From JAGVGT01 sp963807225 (GTDB lineage Bacteria > Desulfobacterota > Desulfobulbia > Desulfobulbales > JAGXFP01), in NCBI GenBank assembly GCA_963807225.1, contig CAWEAD010000007.1, forward strand, positions 404,941 through 468,940: a DNA stretch of 64,000 nt, given 5' to 3'. How positions within the stretch are numbered: position 1 is the stretch's first letter; the number at the start of each line of letters is the position of its first letter. The translations under genes and the position numbers were made by a program. This document shows, piece after piece, positions 18,185-27,452 of this stretch. The notes below the pieces were generated by a model, which did not search any database, was not told where the DNA came from, and saw only the letters and a program-made list of their open reading frames with translations.

Positions 18185-18451
18185 TTACAGAGTGGCTTCC
18201 ACCGGATAAACGCTGACCCGCTTACGGTTCTGGCCGTAGTCTTCATATTTGACGACTCCGTCGACCTTGGCGAACAGGGTATAATCACGGCCGAGACCAA
18301 CGTTGGTGCCGGGATGAATCTTGGTACCCAATTGCCGCACCAGAATATTGCCGGCCTTCACCACCTGACCGGCGAAACGTTTGACGCCGCGGCGCTGACC
18401 TGAACTGTCACGTCCGTTTCTTGAACTACCGCCTGCCTTTTTATGGGCCAT
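18185..18451 (-). CDS. rpmA: 50S ribosomal protein L27
   Basis: Complete 88-residue L27, starting MAHKKAGGSSRNGRDS and containing KRFAGQVVKAGNILVRQ and KIHPGTNVGLGRDYTLFA. The N terminus reaches towards the peptidyl-transferase centre. There is no extra N-terminal cleavage extension of the Firmicutes type. It lies between rplU and obgE. Confidence 0.98.
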   Translation of the reverse strand: MAHKKAGGSSRNGRDSSGQRRGVKRFAGQVVKAGNILVRQLGTKIHPGTNVGLGRDYTLFAKVDGVVKYEDYGQNRKRVSVYPVEATL

Positions 18452-18511
18452 CTCTACACCTCTTGCAAACTCGGGATAATTACCGGGATAATTGTTTGGA
18501 AAGGCAGCGGA

Positions 18512-18823
18512 TTAAGCGCTGATCCCTTCGATCCGCAGGGCCGTGTATTGCTGACGATGCCCGTTCTTGACTTGATAACCTTTGCGGCGTTTCTTCTTGA
18601 AAACCACGACCTTCTTGGCTTTGCCCTGAGCCAGGATGGTGGCGGTAACCTTGGCGCCCTCGATCACCGGCTGCCCGATGTTGACTTGCTCGCCCGCGCC
18701 GACCAGCAATACCTCGCCCAGCTCGACGGTTTCGCCGACATTGCCGGCCAATTTCTCTACCCGCAGCTGATCGCCCTGGGCCACCTGATACTGTTTACCG
18801 CCGGTGCGGATAATAGCGTACAT
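18512..18823 (-). CDS. rplU: 50S ribosomal protein L21
   Basis: A 103-residue L21 beginning MYAIIRTGGKQYQVAQGD, with the family signature FKKKRRKGYQVKNGHRQQYT. The ATG at 18823 is chosen because GGAGGAGATC immediately precedes it. It is the first gene of the rplU-rpmA-obgE block and has a promoter-like site upstream at 18938-18966. The leader of about 110 nt contains a modest hairpin that could serve ribosomal-protein feedback; this is not shown. Confidence 0.97.
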   Translation of the reverse strand: MYAIIRTGGKQYQVAQGDQLRVEKLAGNVGETVELGEVLLVGAGEQVNIGQPVIEGAKVTATILAQGKAKKVVVFKKKRRKGYQVKNGHRQQYTALRIEGISA

Positions 18824-18937
18824 GATCTCCTCCAACTCCGATAAAGATATTCTACCGATCATTTACCGGTTACTCACCGGATTGACCAGTCCTGTTCGCG
18901 GGAGACGGACCGTTCTCCGCCCATGCGTGAAACAGAG

Positions 18938-18966
18938 ATAAATAACAGAAAGCGCATTTTTGTCAA
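18938..18966 (-). promoter_or_regulatory. Sigma-70-like promoter of the rplU-rpmA-obgE block
   Basis: On the minus strand a perfect TTGACA (18966-18961) is followed after 16 or 17 bases by TATTTA/ATTTAT. It lies in the rng-rplU intergenic space, in the right orientation and about 115 bp before the rplU start. Confidence 0.55.
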
Positions 18967-19004
18967 CTTAAAACAATGGGCCGGGACAGATATTCGGCCG
19001 CCGG

Positions 19005-20543
19005 TCAGATCGATACCCAGACCAACTCGTATTTCTCGATATGCAGTTCCTTGTCGGGCACCACGGTGATCCTTTTGCCGGTCTGTTCCTCGATATCATG
19101 GACCGTGGCCGATTCTTCCCGCGACATCAGGGCCGCCACCTGGGGATTGACTCGGACCGTGACGTTTTTGCCTTCCATCTTGCCGGCGTTGACCAGGATT
19201 CGCCTTAGGATCTCATAGCAGATTGTGCCTCGGGATTTAAGTATCCCGTCGCCATGACAATAGAAGCAGGGTTCGCAAAGGGCGTTGAACAACGAATCAG
19301 AACTTCGCTTCCTGGTCATCTGCACCAGTCCGAACTCGGATACCTTGAGGATGTTGACCCGGCTCTTGTCCTTCTTGACCGCTTCCTTGAGGGATCGGAC
19401 CAGCTCGTCCCGGTGGCTTTCCTCCTCCATGTCGATGAAATCGACGATGATGATGCCGCCGATATTGCGGAGCCGCAACTGGTAAGCGATCTCCTTGACC
19501 GCCTCCATATTGGTCTTGAAGATAGTCTCTTCCAGGTCGTTCTTGCCCACGTAACGCCCGGTGTTGACATCGACCACGGTCAGGGCCTCGGTAGATTCAA
19601 TAATAATGTACCCACCGCAACGCAACCAGATCTTCTTCTCAAGCGCCCGGTTGATTTCTACTTCAAGTCCGTATACATCGAAGATCGGCGTCTTTTCCCG
19701 GTAGAGATCCACCCGGTCCCGTAGATGAGGCGCGAAGGTCTCGACGAACTTGAGAATCCGTTCATAGACCAGGCGGTCATCGACGATCAACCGATCCACC
19801 TCGGGAGAGAAGATGTCGCGCACGGTGCGCAAGGTGAGATCGAGATCCTCGTAAACCAGACTGGGAGCCGACAGTCGGGAAGCGGAATCGCGAATCTCGT
19901 CCCAGAGGTGGAGGAGAAATTCCATGTCCGCCTCCAAGTCGCTATGGGAAGCGTTTTCCCCAACGGTGCGGACGATGAAGCCGGTGCCGGCAGGCCGGAG
20001 ATCATCGATCAACTCCTTGAGCAACTGGCGGGTCTCCTCGTCCTCGATCTTGCGGGAGATCCCGATATGGTCGGTCATCGGCATGAAGACTACGTTGCGA
20101 CAGGGCAAAGTGATGTTGCAGGTCAAGCGGGCTCCCTTGGTGCCGATGGGATCCTTGCAGATCTGCACCATGATTTCCTGGCCTTCAGTAAGCAGTTCCT
20201 CGATGTGCAGACCGTGGTTGCGAACCGGTGGATTCTCCAACTCCACCCCGCCGCAACAACTCCGGTCCTCATCGTCATGATCGCAGGGCGGTGCCTCCCG
20301 TCCCTCGCCGTTGCGATGCACGGTTACATCATCGACGTAGAGAAACCCGGTCCGTTCCAGGCCTATTTCGACGAAGGCCGCCTGCATACCGGGCAACACC
20401 CGTTTGACAATGCCCTTGTAAATATTACTGACCAACCCCTTCTCGGCCGGACGTTCCAGATAGAACTCAACTAGATTGCCATACTCAACCAAGGCAATTC
20501 TGATTTCGAAGGAGGTGGCGTTAACGATCAGATCGGTGGCCAT
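19005..20543 (-). CDS. rng: Ribonuclease G
   Basis: Endoribonuclease of the RNase E/G family that matures 16S rRNA and degrades mRNA. The 512-residue protein has an S1 RNA-binding segment (about 38-125), interrupted by an acidic/Cys insert (PPCDHDDEDRSCCGG). The DNase I-like catalytic part has the two metal Asp residues in VVDVNTGRYVG and IIVDFIDM. The zinc-link Cys pair is in CEPCFYCHG. There is no C-terminal degradosome scaffold, so it is RNase G-like rather than RNase E. It follows the TIGR03960 radical SAM gene, the order seen in Geobacter-like genomes. Confidence 0.95.
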   Translation of the reverse strand: MATDLIVNATSFEIRIALVEYGNLVEFYLERPAEKGLVSNIYKGIVKRVLPGMQAAFVEIGLERTGFLYVDDVTVHRNGEGREAPPCDHDDEDRSCCGGVELENPPVRNHGLHIEELLTEGQEIMVQICKDPIGTKGARLTCNITLPCRNVVFMPMTDHIGISRKIEDEETRQLLKELIDDLRPAGTGFIVRTVGENASHSDLEADMEFLLHLWDEIRDSASRLSAPSLVYEDLDLTLRTVRDIFSPEVDRLIVDDRLVYERILKFVETFAPHLRDRVDLYREKTPIFDVYGLEVEINRALEKKIWLRCGGYIIIESTEALTVVDVNTGRYVGKNDLEETIFKTNMEAVKEIAYQLRLRNIGGIIIVDFIDMEEESHRDELVRSLKEAVKKDKSRVNILKVSEFGLVQMTRKRSSDSLFNALCEPCFYCHGDGILKSRGTICYEILRRILVNAGKMEGKNVTVRVNPQVAALMSREESATVHDIEEQTGKRITVVPDKELHIEKYELVWVSI

Positions 20544-20609
20544 GTTTATTTCTCAACTTTTGAATATTTTTGCTTAATCTTTTGAAACTAAATAATCGAA
20601 ATCCAGGAG

Positions 20610-23192
20610 TCAATTATCTGGATCCGGTTCGACTGGTTTAAATTTTTCTCCCGGATCCAGATGCGAGGCTTCCGGCTCCCGGCTTTCTGTTTCCGGCTCC
20701 TCGCGGCACCACATCTTGACGATCCGCAAGGCTATGGTTTGTTCGGAGTCAAGGCCCAGGAGTTCCCGAACCAGTTCGGCCGGTTTCAAACCCGGTTGGC
20801 TGACGGTGGCAAGCAGCTGAAGTTCCAGCTGTCCTCCGGCAATCAATGCCAGGTTACGGACCAGCGATCTGGCCTCGACCGATCTTTTCTTGCCCTTGCG
20901 GGTAACCGCGATTTCGTAACGATCAACCGCCATAAAAGCGGCCAGCCGTTCCCAGTCGACCGGTAGACCGGTATCGATATGATAACAAGTCAGCACACTT
21001 AGCTCAACCCGGCCGGAATCGAGTTGAATTCGATTGACCTTGAAGCCGGCCGGCAGATAACGGTTAAATGCGTCACGGATCACTTCCGTGGCTCCCAGAG
21101 GCTCGGCCAGGTCGATAATCAGATATTCGGCCAAGCTTTCGGTACCCAAGGGCAGGGCCGGACTGAAGGTAACCCGGGGAGTGGGATTGAACCCCTGGGA
21201 ATAGTTGACCGGCAGGCCAGTGCGCCGCAAAGCCCGGTAAAAAAGCTGGATCACTTCCAGATGGCCTAGCAGGCGGGTATTGCCGGTCCGGCTGTATTCG
21301 AGCCGATAGCAAAACCGGCCTTCCCCGCTCCGTTCAATCTCCGGAGTCGCCGAGGCGACAACCGGGAACTTTCCCGCTCGGCCGACCCGGGGGTAAATCT
21401 CCCGGAAGTCGCAGAGTCCGCATTTCTGGCAGCCGTGATAGCGACAATCAGGAGTATACTCTTCGGTCAGGGCCCGTTCGGCCTCCAACTCCATAAATTC
21501 CGGCGCCACCCCGCAGTCAAGATGTTCCCAGGGTAAAGGTTCGTCAACTTCTCTTTGCCTCAGGTAGTCGTCCAGTTCAACCCCAACCGCCGCGGCCGCC
21601 TCTCGCCAGGTTTCCAGGCGAAAATGCTCGTTCCAGGCGTCCAACCTCGCTCCGCGCCGCCAAGCTTCGACGATGACCGGGGCCAGACGCCGATCACCCC
21701 GGGAAAACACCCCTTCCAGAAAACTCATGCGCGGATCGTGCCATTTGAGCTGAAAATGCCGGCCCCGCAGAGACTGCTTGAGGAAATCGATTCGTGACCA
21801 GCCCTCATCGATTCCCAGCTGCCGGACCCGCTGGAAAGGGGTATGAGGCTTGGGCACGAAGGTGGCGACGCTGACGTTAATTTTCCGTCCCCCACCGCCG
21901 CCGCCGGTGGCCAGGGCCCGACCCACCAGATTAGGAATGGCGGCCAGATCCTCCTCAGTCTCGGTAGGCAGGCCGAACATGAAATAGAATTTCAAGAGTT
22001 TCCAACCCAAATCGAATGCGGCCCGGCTGGTCTCCAGCAAATCGGTCTCGGTAATTCCCTTGTTGATCACCCGACGCAGCCGGTCGGTGCCGGCCTCGGG
22101 CGCCAGGGTGAAGCCGGTCTTGCGCACCCTTTTAATCTGGGTCATGATCTCCGGAGTCAGGGTCCCGACCCGCATGGAAGGCATGGAGACCGAGACCCGC
22201 TCACCGGCGAAGCGGTTCATCAGGGAAACCAGGAGATCGGAGAGACAGGAATAGTCGCCGGTACTCAAAGAGAGCAAGGCCATTTCGTCGAAACCGCTGT
22301 CGCTGATACCCTTCTCGGCCAACTCCATGATCCGGGCCGGCGTCCGTTCCCGCACCGGTCGGTAGATCATCCCGGCCTGGCAGAAACGGCAACCCCGGGT
22401 ACAGCCGCGGGCAATCTCGAGGCCTAGCCGGTCATGGACGATCTTGGTCACCGGCACCAGTGGCGCGTGGTAGGCGGTCGTCTCCAGATCGGCCAGAACC
22501 CGCCGCCGCACCGGTCGCACCTGCCCGCCGTCAAGCCCGGTCATACTGATAAAGCGGCCGTGGTTATCATAGCCCGGGACAAAGAGAGCCGGCACATAGA
22601 CCCCCTCGATCCCGGCCAACCGCTGCAAGACCTCGGAACGTCCGACCCGGTTCTGCTTCAATTCCGCCAGGATTTCGGCAATTTCCAGAATCGCCTCTTC
22701 ACCGTCGCCCAGCAGAATGGCGTCAAAGAAATCGGCCAGCGGTTCGGGATGGAAACCGCAAGGCCCGCCGCCGAGCACCAGGGGATGACGCTCGTCGCGT
22801 TCGGCCGCCAACAGCGGCAGGCCGGCCAGATCGAGGATGGTCAATATATTGGTGTAGCAGAGTTCATAAGGCAGAGTTATCCCGAGCACATCGAATTCGC
22901 TCAGAGGACGACGCGATTCAAGGGAAAACAGCTGCTGCCCCCGAGCCCGCAACAAAGACTCGAGATCGGAAGCCGGGGCGTAGGCCCGTTCGGCCAGAAA
23001 CTCAGGTCGGGAATTAACCAGATGGTAGAGAATCTGCAAGCCCTGATGCGACATGCCGATCTCGTACAAGTCCGGGAAAATCAGGGCCAGTCTTAACGAT
23101 ACCGACTGCCAATCCTTCCTGGTCACGTTGAATTCATTGCCGCAGTATCGGCCGGGTCGGGCCACCTGCGGCAGTAAGTTATCTAGTATCAC
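20610..23192 (-). CDS. TIGR03960-type B12-binding radical SAM protein fused to a TIGR03936 (DUF2344) domain
   Basis: An 860-residue protein of a conserved family without an established reaction. The N-terminal region (about 1-200) resembles a B12-binding domain. The radical SAM core (about 245-480) carries the Fe-S cluster motif in RGCTRGCRFCQAG. A Cys-rich linker (CRYHGCQKCGLCDF, near 590-605) may bind a second cluster. The C-terminal domain (about 625-830) is the DUF2344 module, with LGHLEVIQLFYRALRRTGLPVNYSQGFNP. Constant association with rng suggests an RNA-related modification, which is inference. It overlaps the upstream lipoprotein gene by four bases. Confidence 0.9.
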   Translation of the reverse strand: MILDNLLPQVARPGRYCGNEFNVTRKDWQSVSLRLALIFPDLYEIGMSHQGLQILYHLVNSRPEFLAERAYAPASDLESLLRARGQQLFSLESRRPLSEFDVLGITLPYELCYTNILTILDLAGLPLLAAERDERHPLVLGGGPCGFHPEPLADFFDAILLGDGEEAILEIAEILAELKQNRVGRSEVLQRLAGIEGVYVPALFVPGYDNHGRFISMTGLDGGQVRPVRRRVLADLETTAYHAPLVPVTKIVHDRLGLEIARGCTRGCRFCQAGMIYRPVRERTPARIMELAEKGISDSGFDEMALLSLSTGDYSCLSDLLVSLMNRFAGERVSVSMPSMRVGTLTPEIMTQIKRVRKTGFTLAPEAGTDRLRRVINKGITETDLLETSRAAFDLGWKLLKFYFMFGLPTETEEDLAAIPNLVGRALATGGGGGGRKINVSVATFVPKPHTPFQRVRQLGIDEGWSRIDFLKQSLRGRHFQLKWHDPRMSFLEGVFSRGDRRLAPVIVEAWRRGARLDAWNEHFRLETWREAAAAVGVELDDYLRQREVDEPLPWEHLDCGVAPEFMELEAERALTEEYTPDCRYHGCQKCGLCDFREIYPRVGRAGKFPVVASATPEIERSGEGRFCYRLEYSRTGNTRLLGHLEVIQLFYRALRRTGLPVNYSQGFNPTPRVTFSPALPLGTESLAEYLIIDLAEPLGATEVIRDAFNRYLPAGFKVNRIQLDSGRVELSVLTCYHIDTGLPVDWERLAAFMAVDRYEIAVTRKGKKRSVEARSLVRNLALIAGGQLELQLLATVSQPGLKPAELVRELLGLDSEQTIALRIVKMWCREEPETESREPEASHLDPGEKFKPVEPDPDN

Positions 23193-23989
23193 TGAATCTT
23201 GATCCTGTTAAAACCCGGCGGGATATCTACGGCAAAATCTTGCGGCGCCAGCGGTTCGGTGGTCCGCCAGTCGCGCAGGCGTAGCGCCAGTGTACCTTTA
23301 TTGCGGCTGCCTCGGATAGTGACCAGCCCCGGCAAACCGCAAGGTGGCGCGGTATAATCGTCATAACTGACCTCCAGGGCCACCTGGCCCCGTTGATCGA
23401 GCAGTTGATGGCTCCTGATCGTCAATCGTTCCGGGTCGAAGTGCACCAGCTCCCGCTCCGCTCCGGCGCCATAAGATAGTTTCACCCAGAAGTCTGAACC
23501 TTCATCGTCCCCGGTCACTTCCAACACCTTGACTTCTCCCGGCTGCAACCGCCCGATCAGCCAGTAATAGCTGGCTTCCGGCACCGGACCTGCCGGAAGA
23601 TAACGCTGAAACGCCCGGGACGCCACCGGTCCCTCATAGGCCCGCATTTCGGTCGGCAGGATTGAACTGAAGTTTTGTCCGTCGGTGGTGAAAATCAACA
23701 GCGGCTGGCCCAAGGGATTGAGCCCGACAAACCTGACAAAGCCCGGGGCCAACAATTGCAGATAGCCGGACAGGGAGCCCGACTGCCAGAGCGAATCCAA
23801 GGTCAGGATGGCCTCGGCATCGGCCCCGCGCCCGCAAACTTTCTGCTTGGCGGCCAGCTGCCGGAAAGCGCCACGAGCCCGGCCTTCTTCAGCCGGCAGC
23901 AGTGGGCGTTGCGTCGGCAGGGAAGCACAGCCGGCCACCACCGACAGCAACAGACCAAGCCCGACTACTAACGGAAACAGCTTCATCAC
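23189..23989 (-). CDS. Predicted outer-membrane lipoprotein (LolB/DUF4292-like)
   Basis: A 266-residue protein with a lipoprotein signal (lipobox VAGC, Cys20). A mostly beta-rich domain follows, resembling the LolB/LppX/DUF4292 half-barrel fold, which carries hydrophobic ligands such as lipoproteins or lipids. The resemblance is by general pattern, so the function is unproven. Both ends overlap neighbours by four bases (TPR protein upstream, radical SAM downstream), implying tightly coupled translation. Confidence 0.7.
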   Translation of the reverse strand: MMKLFPLVVGLGLLLSVVAGCASLPTQRPLLPAEEGRARGAFRQLAAKQKVCGRGADAEAILTLDSLWQSGSLSGYLQLLAPGFVRFVGLNPLGQPLLIFTTDGQNFSSILPTEMRAYEGPVASRAFQRYLPAGPVPEASYYWLIGRLQPGEVKVLEVTGDDEGSDFWVKLSYGAGAERELVHFDPERLTIRSHQLLDQRGQVALEVSYDDYTAPPCGLPGLVTIRGSRNKGTLALRLRDWRTTEPLAPQDFAVDIPPGFNRIKIQ

Positions 23990-25701
23990 TGTTCTGTCGT
24001 CTTGAGTTTGAATCGGATTCGCTTCTTCTTCTCCTCGTCCTGATAGTGGACCAAGGCCTTGCCCCAGGCCTCCAAAGCCTGCCGACGCTTGCCGAGCTGC
24101 TGATAAACATCGCCAAGATGTTCGTTGATGGTCGGATCTTCCGGTTCCAGGGCCAAGGCTTTCTGCAATTCCTTTTCGGCCTCTTCAGTCCGGCCCAGTC
24201 GGAAGAGCACCCAGCCCAGGCTGTCACGGATATAACCGTCCTCAGGTTTCTGGGCCAAGGCTCTCTTGATATAATCCAGGGCCTGTTCCATTTTTTCACC
24301 CCTCTCGGCCCAGATGTAACCTATAAAGTTCAAGGCCAGGGGATCATTCGGTTTGAGTGCCAGCAGTTTCTGCATGGCGGCCAGCGCTTTGTCGGTACCG
24401 CCCCGGCCATCCTCAAAGATCGAATATTCGAGATAAATTTCCGAATTCTCAGGATAGAGGCTTAGCGCCTCTTGGTAAATCTTTTCGGCTTCGTCCTCCT
24501 GGTGCAGCTCGATCTCTACCGCGGCCAAGGCGGAATAAAAGGCTGGCCGCCGAGTTTTGTCGTCGGCGATCCGCTTCCGCAACAGAGCCACCACGGCCGT
24601 AAAATTCTTGCCCTGGCCGAGCAGCTGAGCCGAAAGCAGAGTTGCGTCTTCATACTGTTCCGAGTCGGGACCAATCTCCTCCAGAGTCTCGAGCGCTTTT
24701 TTATCGGCGTCCTGCTCATGATAGACCAGTGCCAACAGGATTCGAGCGTCGTCGAATTTCGGATCGATGGCCAAAGCCTCGTGCAGATGCTCGATGGCTT
24801 CGTCATAGCGCTTCTGGTCGACCAAGAGGCGACTTAGGTTCAATTCCACCCTGGGCACGTCACTAGCGTAAAGGCGCAACTCTTCCATCTCGGTTATGGC
24901 TTCGGGGATGCGATTCTCCTTGAGCAGCAAGGTAATGATCTTGGTCCGGATCACCTCGCTGGTCTCGTCTTCCTCCAGGATCCGGCGATAAAGCTTGAGC
25001 GCCTCATCCAACTGGTGCTGTCGCTCCATGAAGTTGGCGACTTCAAAGGCCAGCAAGGTCGACCAGTTCAGCTCCAGGGCTTTTTCATATGCGGCTCTTG
25101 CTTTACCGATCTCCCCCAGTTCCACGTAGACCCGGGCCAGGTAGTTGTAACCGTCCCCGTAATCCGGGTTGATTTCCACCAGTTTTTCCAAGGTTTCCCG
25201 GGCCTGATCGAATTTCTTCTGCCTGGCATAAAGCAACCCGAGATAGAGACGGTTTTCCTTATCCTTTGGATTCTTGGCCAGGATATCTCGGAAAATCTCC
25301 TCCGCCTTGTCCGGCTGGTCCATGCTCAGATAGAGGTTGGCCAGGAAGGAACGGGACGCTTTATCCCCGGGATTTTCGTTGACAATTCGCTGCATCCAGG
25401 TGGCGGCTTCCCGTTTCTTGTCCATGTTGACCAGCAGGACCGCCAGGCGACGCATGATGTCGATGGAATGAGGATCGCAGACCAAGGCCTTTTCATACGC
25501 TTCCCTGGCCTCTTCCAATTTACCGTTAAGCTCGGAGTTGCGCCCCCAGATGAAATAAAAGTACGAACATTCATGGTCCCCTGTTTCCACCGAGGCATCA
25601 TGATCTTCGGCCAGATTGGCCATCAGGATCCGATCGCCGCCGGTAGCGCAGGCCCCACAACCCAGGGCCAGCAAGACAATGATCATTATGGTTCGCTTCA
25701 T
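23986..25701 (-). CDS. TPR-repeat lipoprotein
   Basis: A 571-residue protein with a lipoprotein-type signal (LGCGAC in the first 19 residues). About 14 tetratricopeptide repeats fill residues 55-560, for example AREAYEKALVCDP, PDKAEEIFRDILAKNPKD and ALDYIKRALAQKPEDGYIRDSLGWVLFRLG. Such solenoids serve as protein-binding scaffolds; here it is likely anchored in the periplasm or outer membrane. Four-base overlaps with tmk and the lipoprotein gene place it in a tmk-TPR-lipoprotein-radical SAM operon. Partners are unknown. Confidence 0.88.
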   Translation of the reverse strand: MKRTIMIIVLLALGCGACATGGDRILMANLAEDHDASVETGDHECSYFYFIWGRNSELNGKLEEAREAYEKALVCDPHSIDIMRRLAVLLVNMDKKREAATWMQRIVNENPGDKASRSFLANLYLSMDQPDKAEEIFRDILAKNPKDKENRLYLGLLYARQKKFDQARETLEKLVEINPDYGDGYNYLARVYVELGEIGKARAAYEKALELNWSTLLAFEVANFMERQHQLDEALKLYRRILEEDETSEVIRTKIITLLLKENRIPEAITEMEELRLYASDVPRVELNLSRLLVDQKRYDEAIEHLHEALAIDPKFDDARILLALVYHEQDADKKALETLEEIGPDSEQYEDATLLSAQLLGQGKNFTAVVALLRKRIADDKTRRPAFYSALAAVEIELHQEDEAEKIYQEALSLYPENSEIYLEYSIFEDGRGGTDKALAAMQKLLALKPNDPLALNFIGYIWAERGEKMEQALDYIKRALAQKPEDGYIRDSLGWVLFRLGRTEEAEKELQKALALEPEDPTINEHLGDVYQQLGKRRQALEAWGKALVHYQDEEKKKRIRFKLKTTEQ

Positions 25702-26354
25702 ATCTGGTCCTTATCAGCCTGCTTCGGCCCAGGGGTGACGGGATAGTTCGCTTCGGCCAGCAACTCCCTGACCCGGGCGCCGATCAGTGCCTGTACTTCA
25801 GCCAGGGAACCGGAGGCATCGATTCTAGTTATATAATCGCGCCTTAGGCTGGTGAAGATCTTCGCCACCTTGCCCAAGGCTTCCTCCTGCTCAAAATCGT
25901 TCAGGGCCTCGCCCCGCAGTTCTTTGATCCTGCGGATGCCCAAGGTCGGCGGTAAGGTCAGCAACAGAACCAGATCCGGTACCGGGGCAAAAGCCTCGTT
26001 AGCGGCCATGATCTCCTCCGGATCCCGCCCGGCCGCGCCCTGGTAGGCCGCAGTCGAGAGATAGTAGCGATCGGTAAGGACAATCTGACCTGCCGCCAGG
26101 GCGGGGGCAATGACCTCACGCACGTGCTGGCGCCGGTCGTTCATGAACAGCTCCAGTTCATCAGCCGGCGAAAGTTGTTGCCGCTTGGCGAAAAAGGCCC
26201 TGATTCTTCGGCCGTATGGACCGTCGGTGGGCTCTCTGGTAACCACCACCGGGTAGCCTTCACCACTCAAGGTTTCGGCCAGCAGCCGGACCTGCGACGA
26301 TTTACCGGTACCATCGATGCCCTCGACGGCGAGCAGTAATCCGCGCCGACTCAA
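25698..26354 (-). CDS. tmk: Thymidylate kinase
   Basis: Phosphorylates dTMP to dTDP for DNA synthesis. The P-loop EGIDGTGKS is at 11-19, the DR motif is in LTDRYYLSTAAYQG, and a Lys/Arg-rich LID segment follows. No ATG precedes the P-loop in frame. TTG at 26354 gives a normal 218-residue Tmk and has GGGA 8 bases upstream; TTG at 26429 would add 25 residues without family similarity. The gene overlaps the TPR gene by four bases and follows pdxA. Confidence 0.93.
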   Translation of the reverse strand: MSRRGLLLAVEGIDGTGKSSQVRLLAETLSGEGYPVVVTREPTDGPYGRRIRAFFAKRQQLSPADELELFMNDRRQHVREVIAPALAAGQIVLTDRYYLSTAAYQGAAGRDPEEIMAANEAFAPVPDLVLLLTLPPTLGIRRIKELRGEALNDFEQEEALGKVAKIFTSLRRDYITRIDASGSLAEVQALIGARVRELLAEANYPVTPGPKQADKDQI

Positions 26355-26435
26355 GGTTTGATTCCCGTTACCGAAGAAGCCGGCGCAATGCAATTTGTCA
26401 TGATCTCTACCATGGCTAACAATAAACAATTGATA

Positions 26436-27452
26436 TTAATCCACTTTTCTTCTTTCAGCAAACCGCAGTCGGTTGGCGGCAATTTTCCCGGCCAGGCATA
26501 ACGCCGCGGCCAGGCTGGCGGCGCTGGCCAGACCCCGCCCGGCGATATCATAAGCGGTACCGTGGTCGACCGAGGTTCTGACAATGGGCAACCCCAGCGT
26601 CACATTTACACCATCCTCGAAATGTAGCAATTTGAAAGGAATCAACCCCTGGTCGTGATACATGCAGATCACGGCGTCGTAAGCTCCGGCGGCGGCCCGA
26701 TGGAAGACGGTGTCCGGTGGCAACGGCCCGGTCACCTGCCAGCCTTGTTCCTGCGCCCGGCGCACGGCCGGTCCAATCAGGCGCCCCTCTTCATCGCCGA
26801 ACATTCCCTCTTCGCCGGCGTGCGGATTCAAGCCGGCCACCGCCAAACGCGGCTGAACCAGACCGAAATCCCTTTGCAGAGAGCGCCCGGTCAACTCAAT
26901 CAGATGGGTAATCTTCTCCGGGGTAAGAAGTTCGATCACCCGCCCCAGGCCGACATGGATGGTGACCAGGGTCACCCGCAAACGATGCCCCGCCATCATC
27001 ATGGCGAACTCATCGGCAGAGGTCAACCGGGCCAGCATCTCGGTATGACCCGGCTCTACTGAGCCCGCCATTTTCAATGCCACCTTGGCGATGGGGCAAG
27101 TCGTCATCCCGGCCAACACCCCGCTACGGCAGAGCCGGACCGCCTCCTCGATATAGGCGATCATGGCCCGGCCGGTGACCGCTGTCGGTCGCCCCCAGAG
27201 CAGTTCCCGGCCCAGCCTGGTGATCGGCAGAACATTCACCGCTCCGGCCGTAATCTCCTCTCCCGGCCGCCACTCTACCAGCTCGACCTCGATGCCCAAT
27301 TCCTGCCGGCAGCGGTCGAGAACTTCGGGATCGCCCAAGACCACCGGGTAATATTCCGAATCCTCGGCCAGCTCCCGATGCAGGCGCAGGATGATCTCCG
27401 GGCCGATACCTACCGGGCAGCCCATGGTGATGCCGAGCAGTAGTTTCTTCAT
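26436..27452 (-). CDS. pdxA: 4-hydroxythreonine-4-phosphate dehydrogenase (PdxA family)
   Basis: NAD-dependent enzyme of the pyridoxal phosphate pathway. The 338-residue protein has the metal and substrate motifs VEPGHTEMLA, GLNPHAGEEGMFGDEE, MYHDQGLIPFK and VDHGTAYDIAGRG, which identify the PdxA family. The N-terminal motif reads ITMGCPVGIGPE where the family normally has GDPAG; the Asp-to-Cys change is notable. The related PdxA2 (threonate-4-phosphate dehydrogenase) cannot be excluded from sequence. It overlaps yraN by four bases and precedes tmk. Confidence 0.9.
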   Translation of the reverse strand: MKKLLLGITMGCPVGIGPEIILRLHRELAEDSEYYPVVLGDPEVLDRCRQELGIEVELVEWRPGEEITAGAVNVLPITRLGRELLWGRPTAVTGRAMIAYIEEAVRLCRSGVLAGMTTCPIAKVALKMAGSVEPGHTEMLARLTSADEFAMMMAGHRLRVTLVTIHVGLGRVIELLTPEKITHLIELTGRSLQRDFGLVQPRLAVAGLNPHAGEEGMFGDEEGRLIGPAVRRAQEQGWQVTGPLPPDTVFHRAAAGAYDAVICMYHDQGLIPFKLLHFEDGVNVTLGLPIVRTSVDHGTAYDIAGRGLASAASLAAALCLAGKIAANRLRFAERRKVD

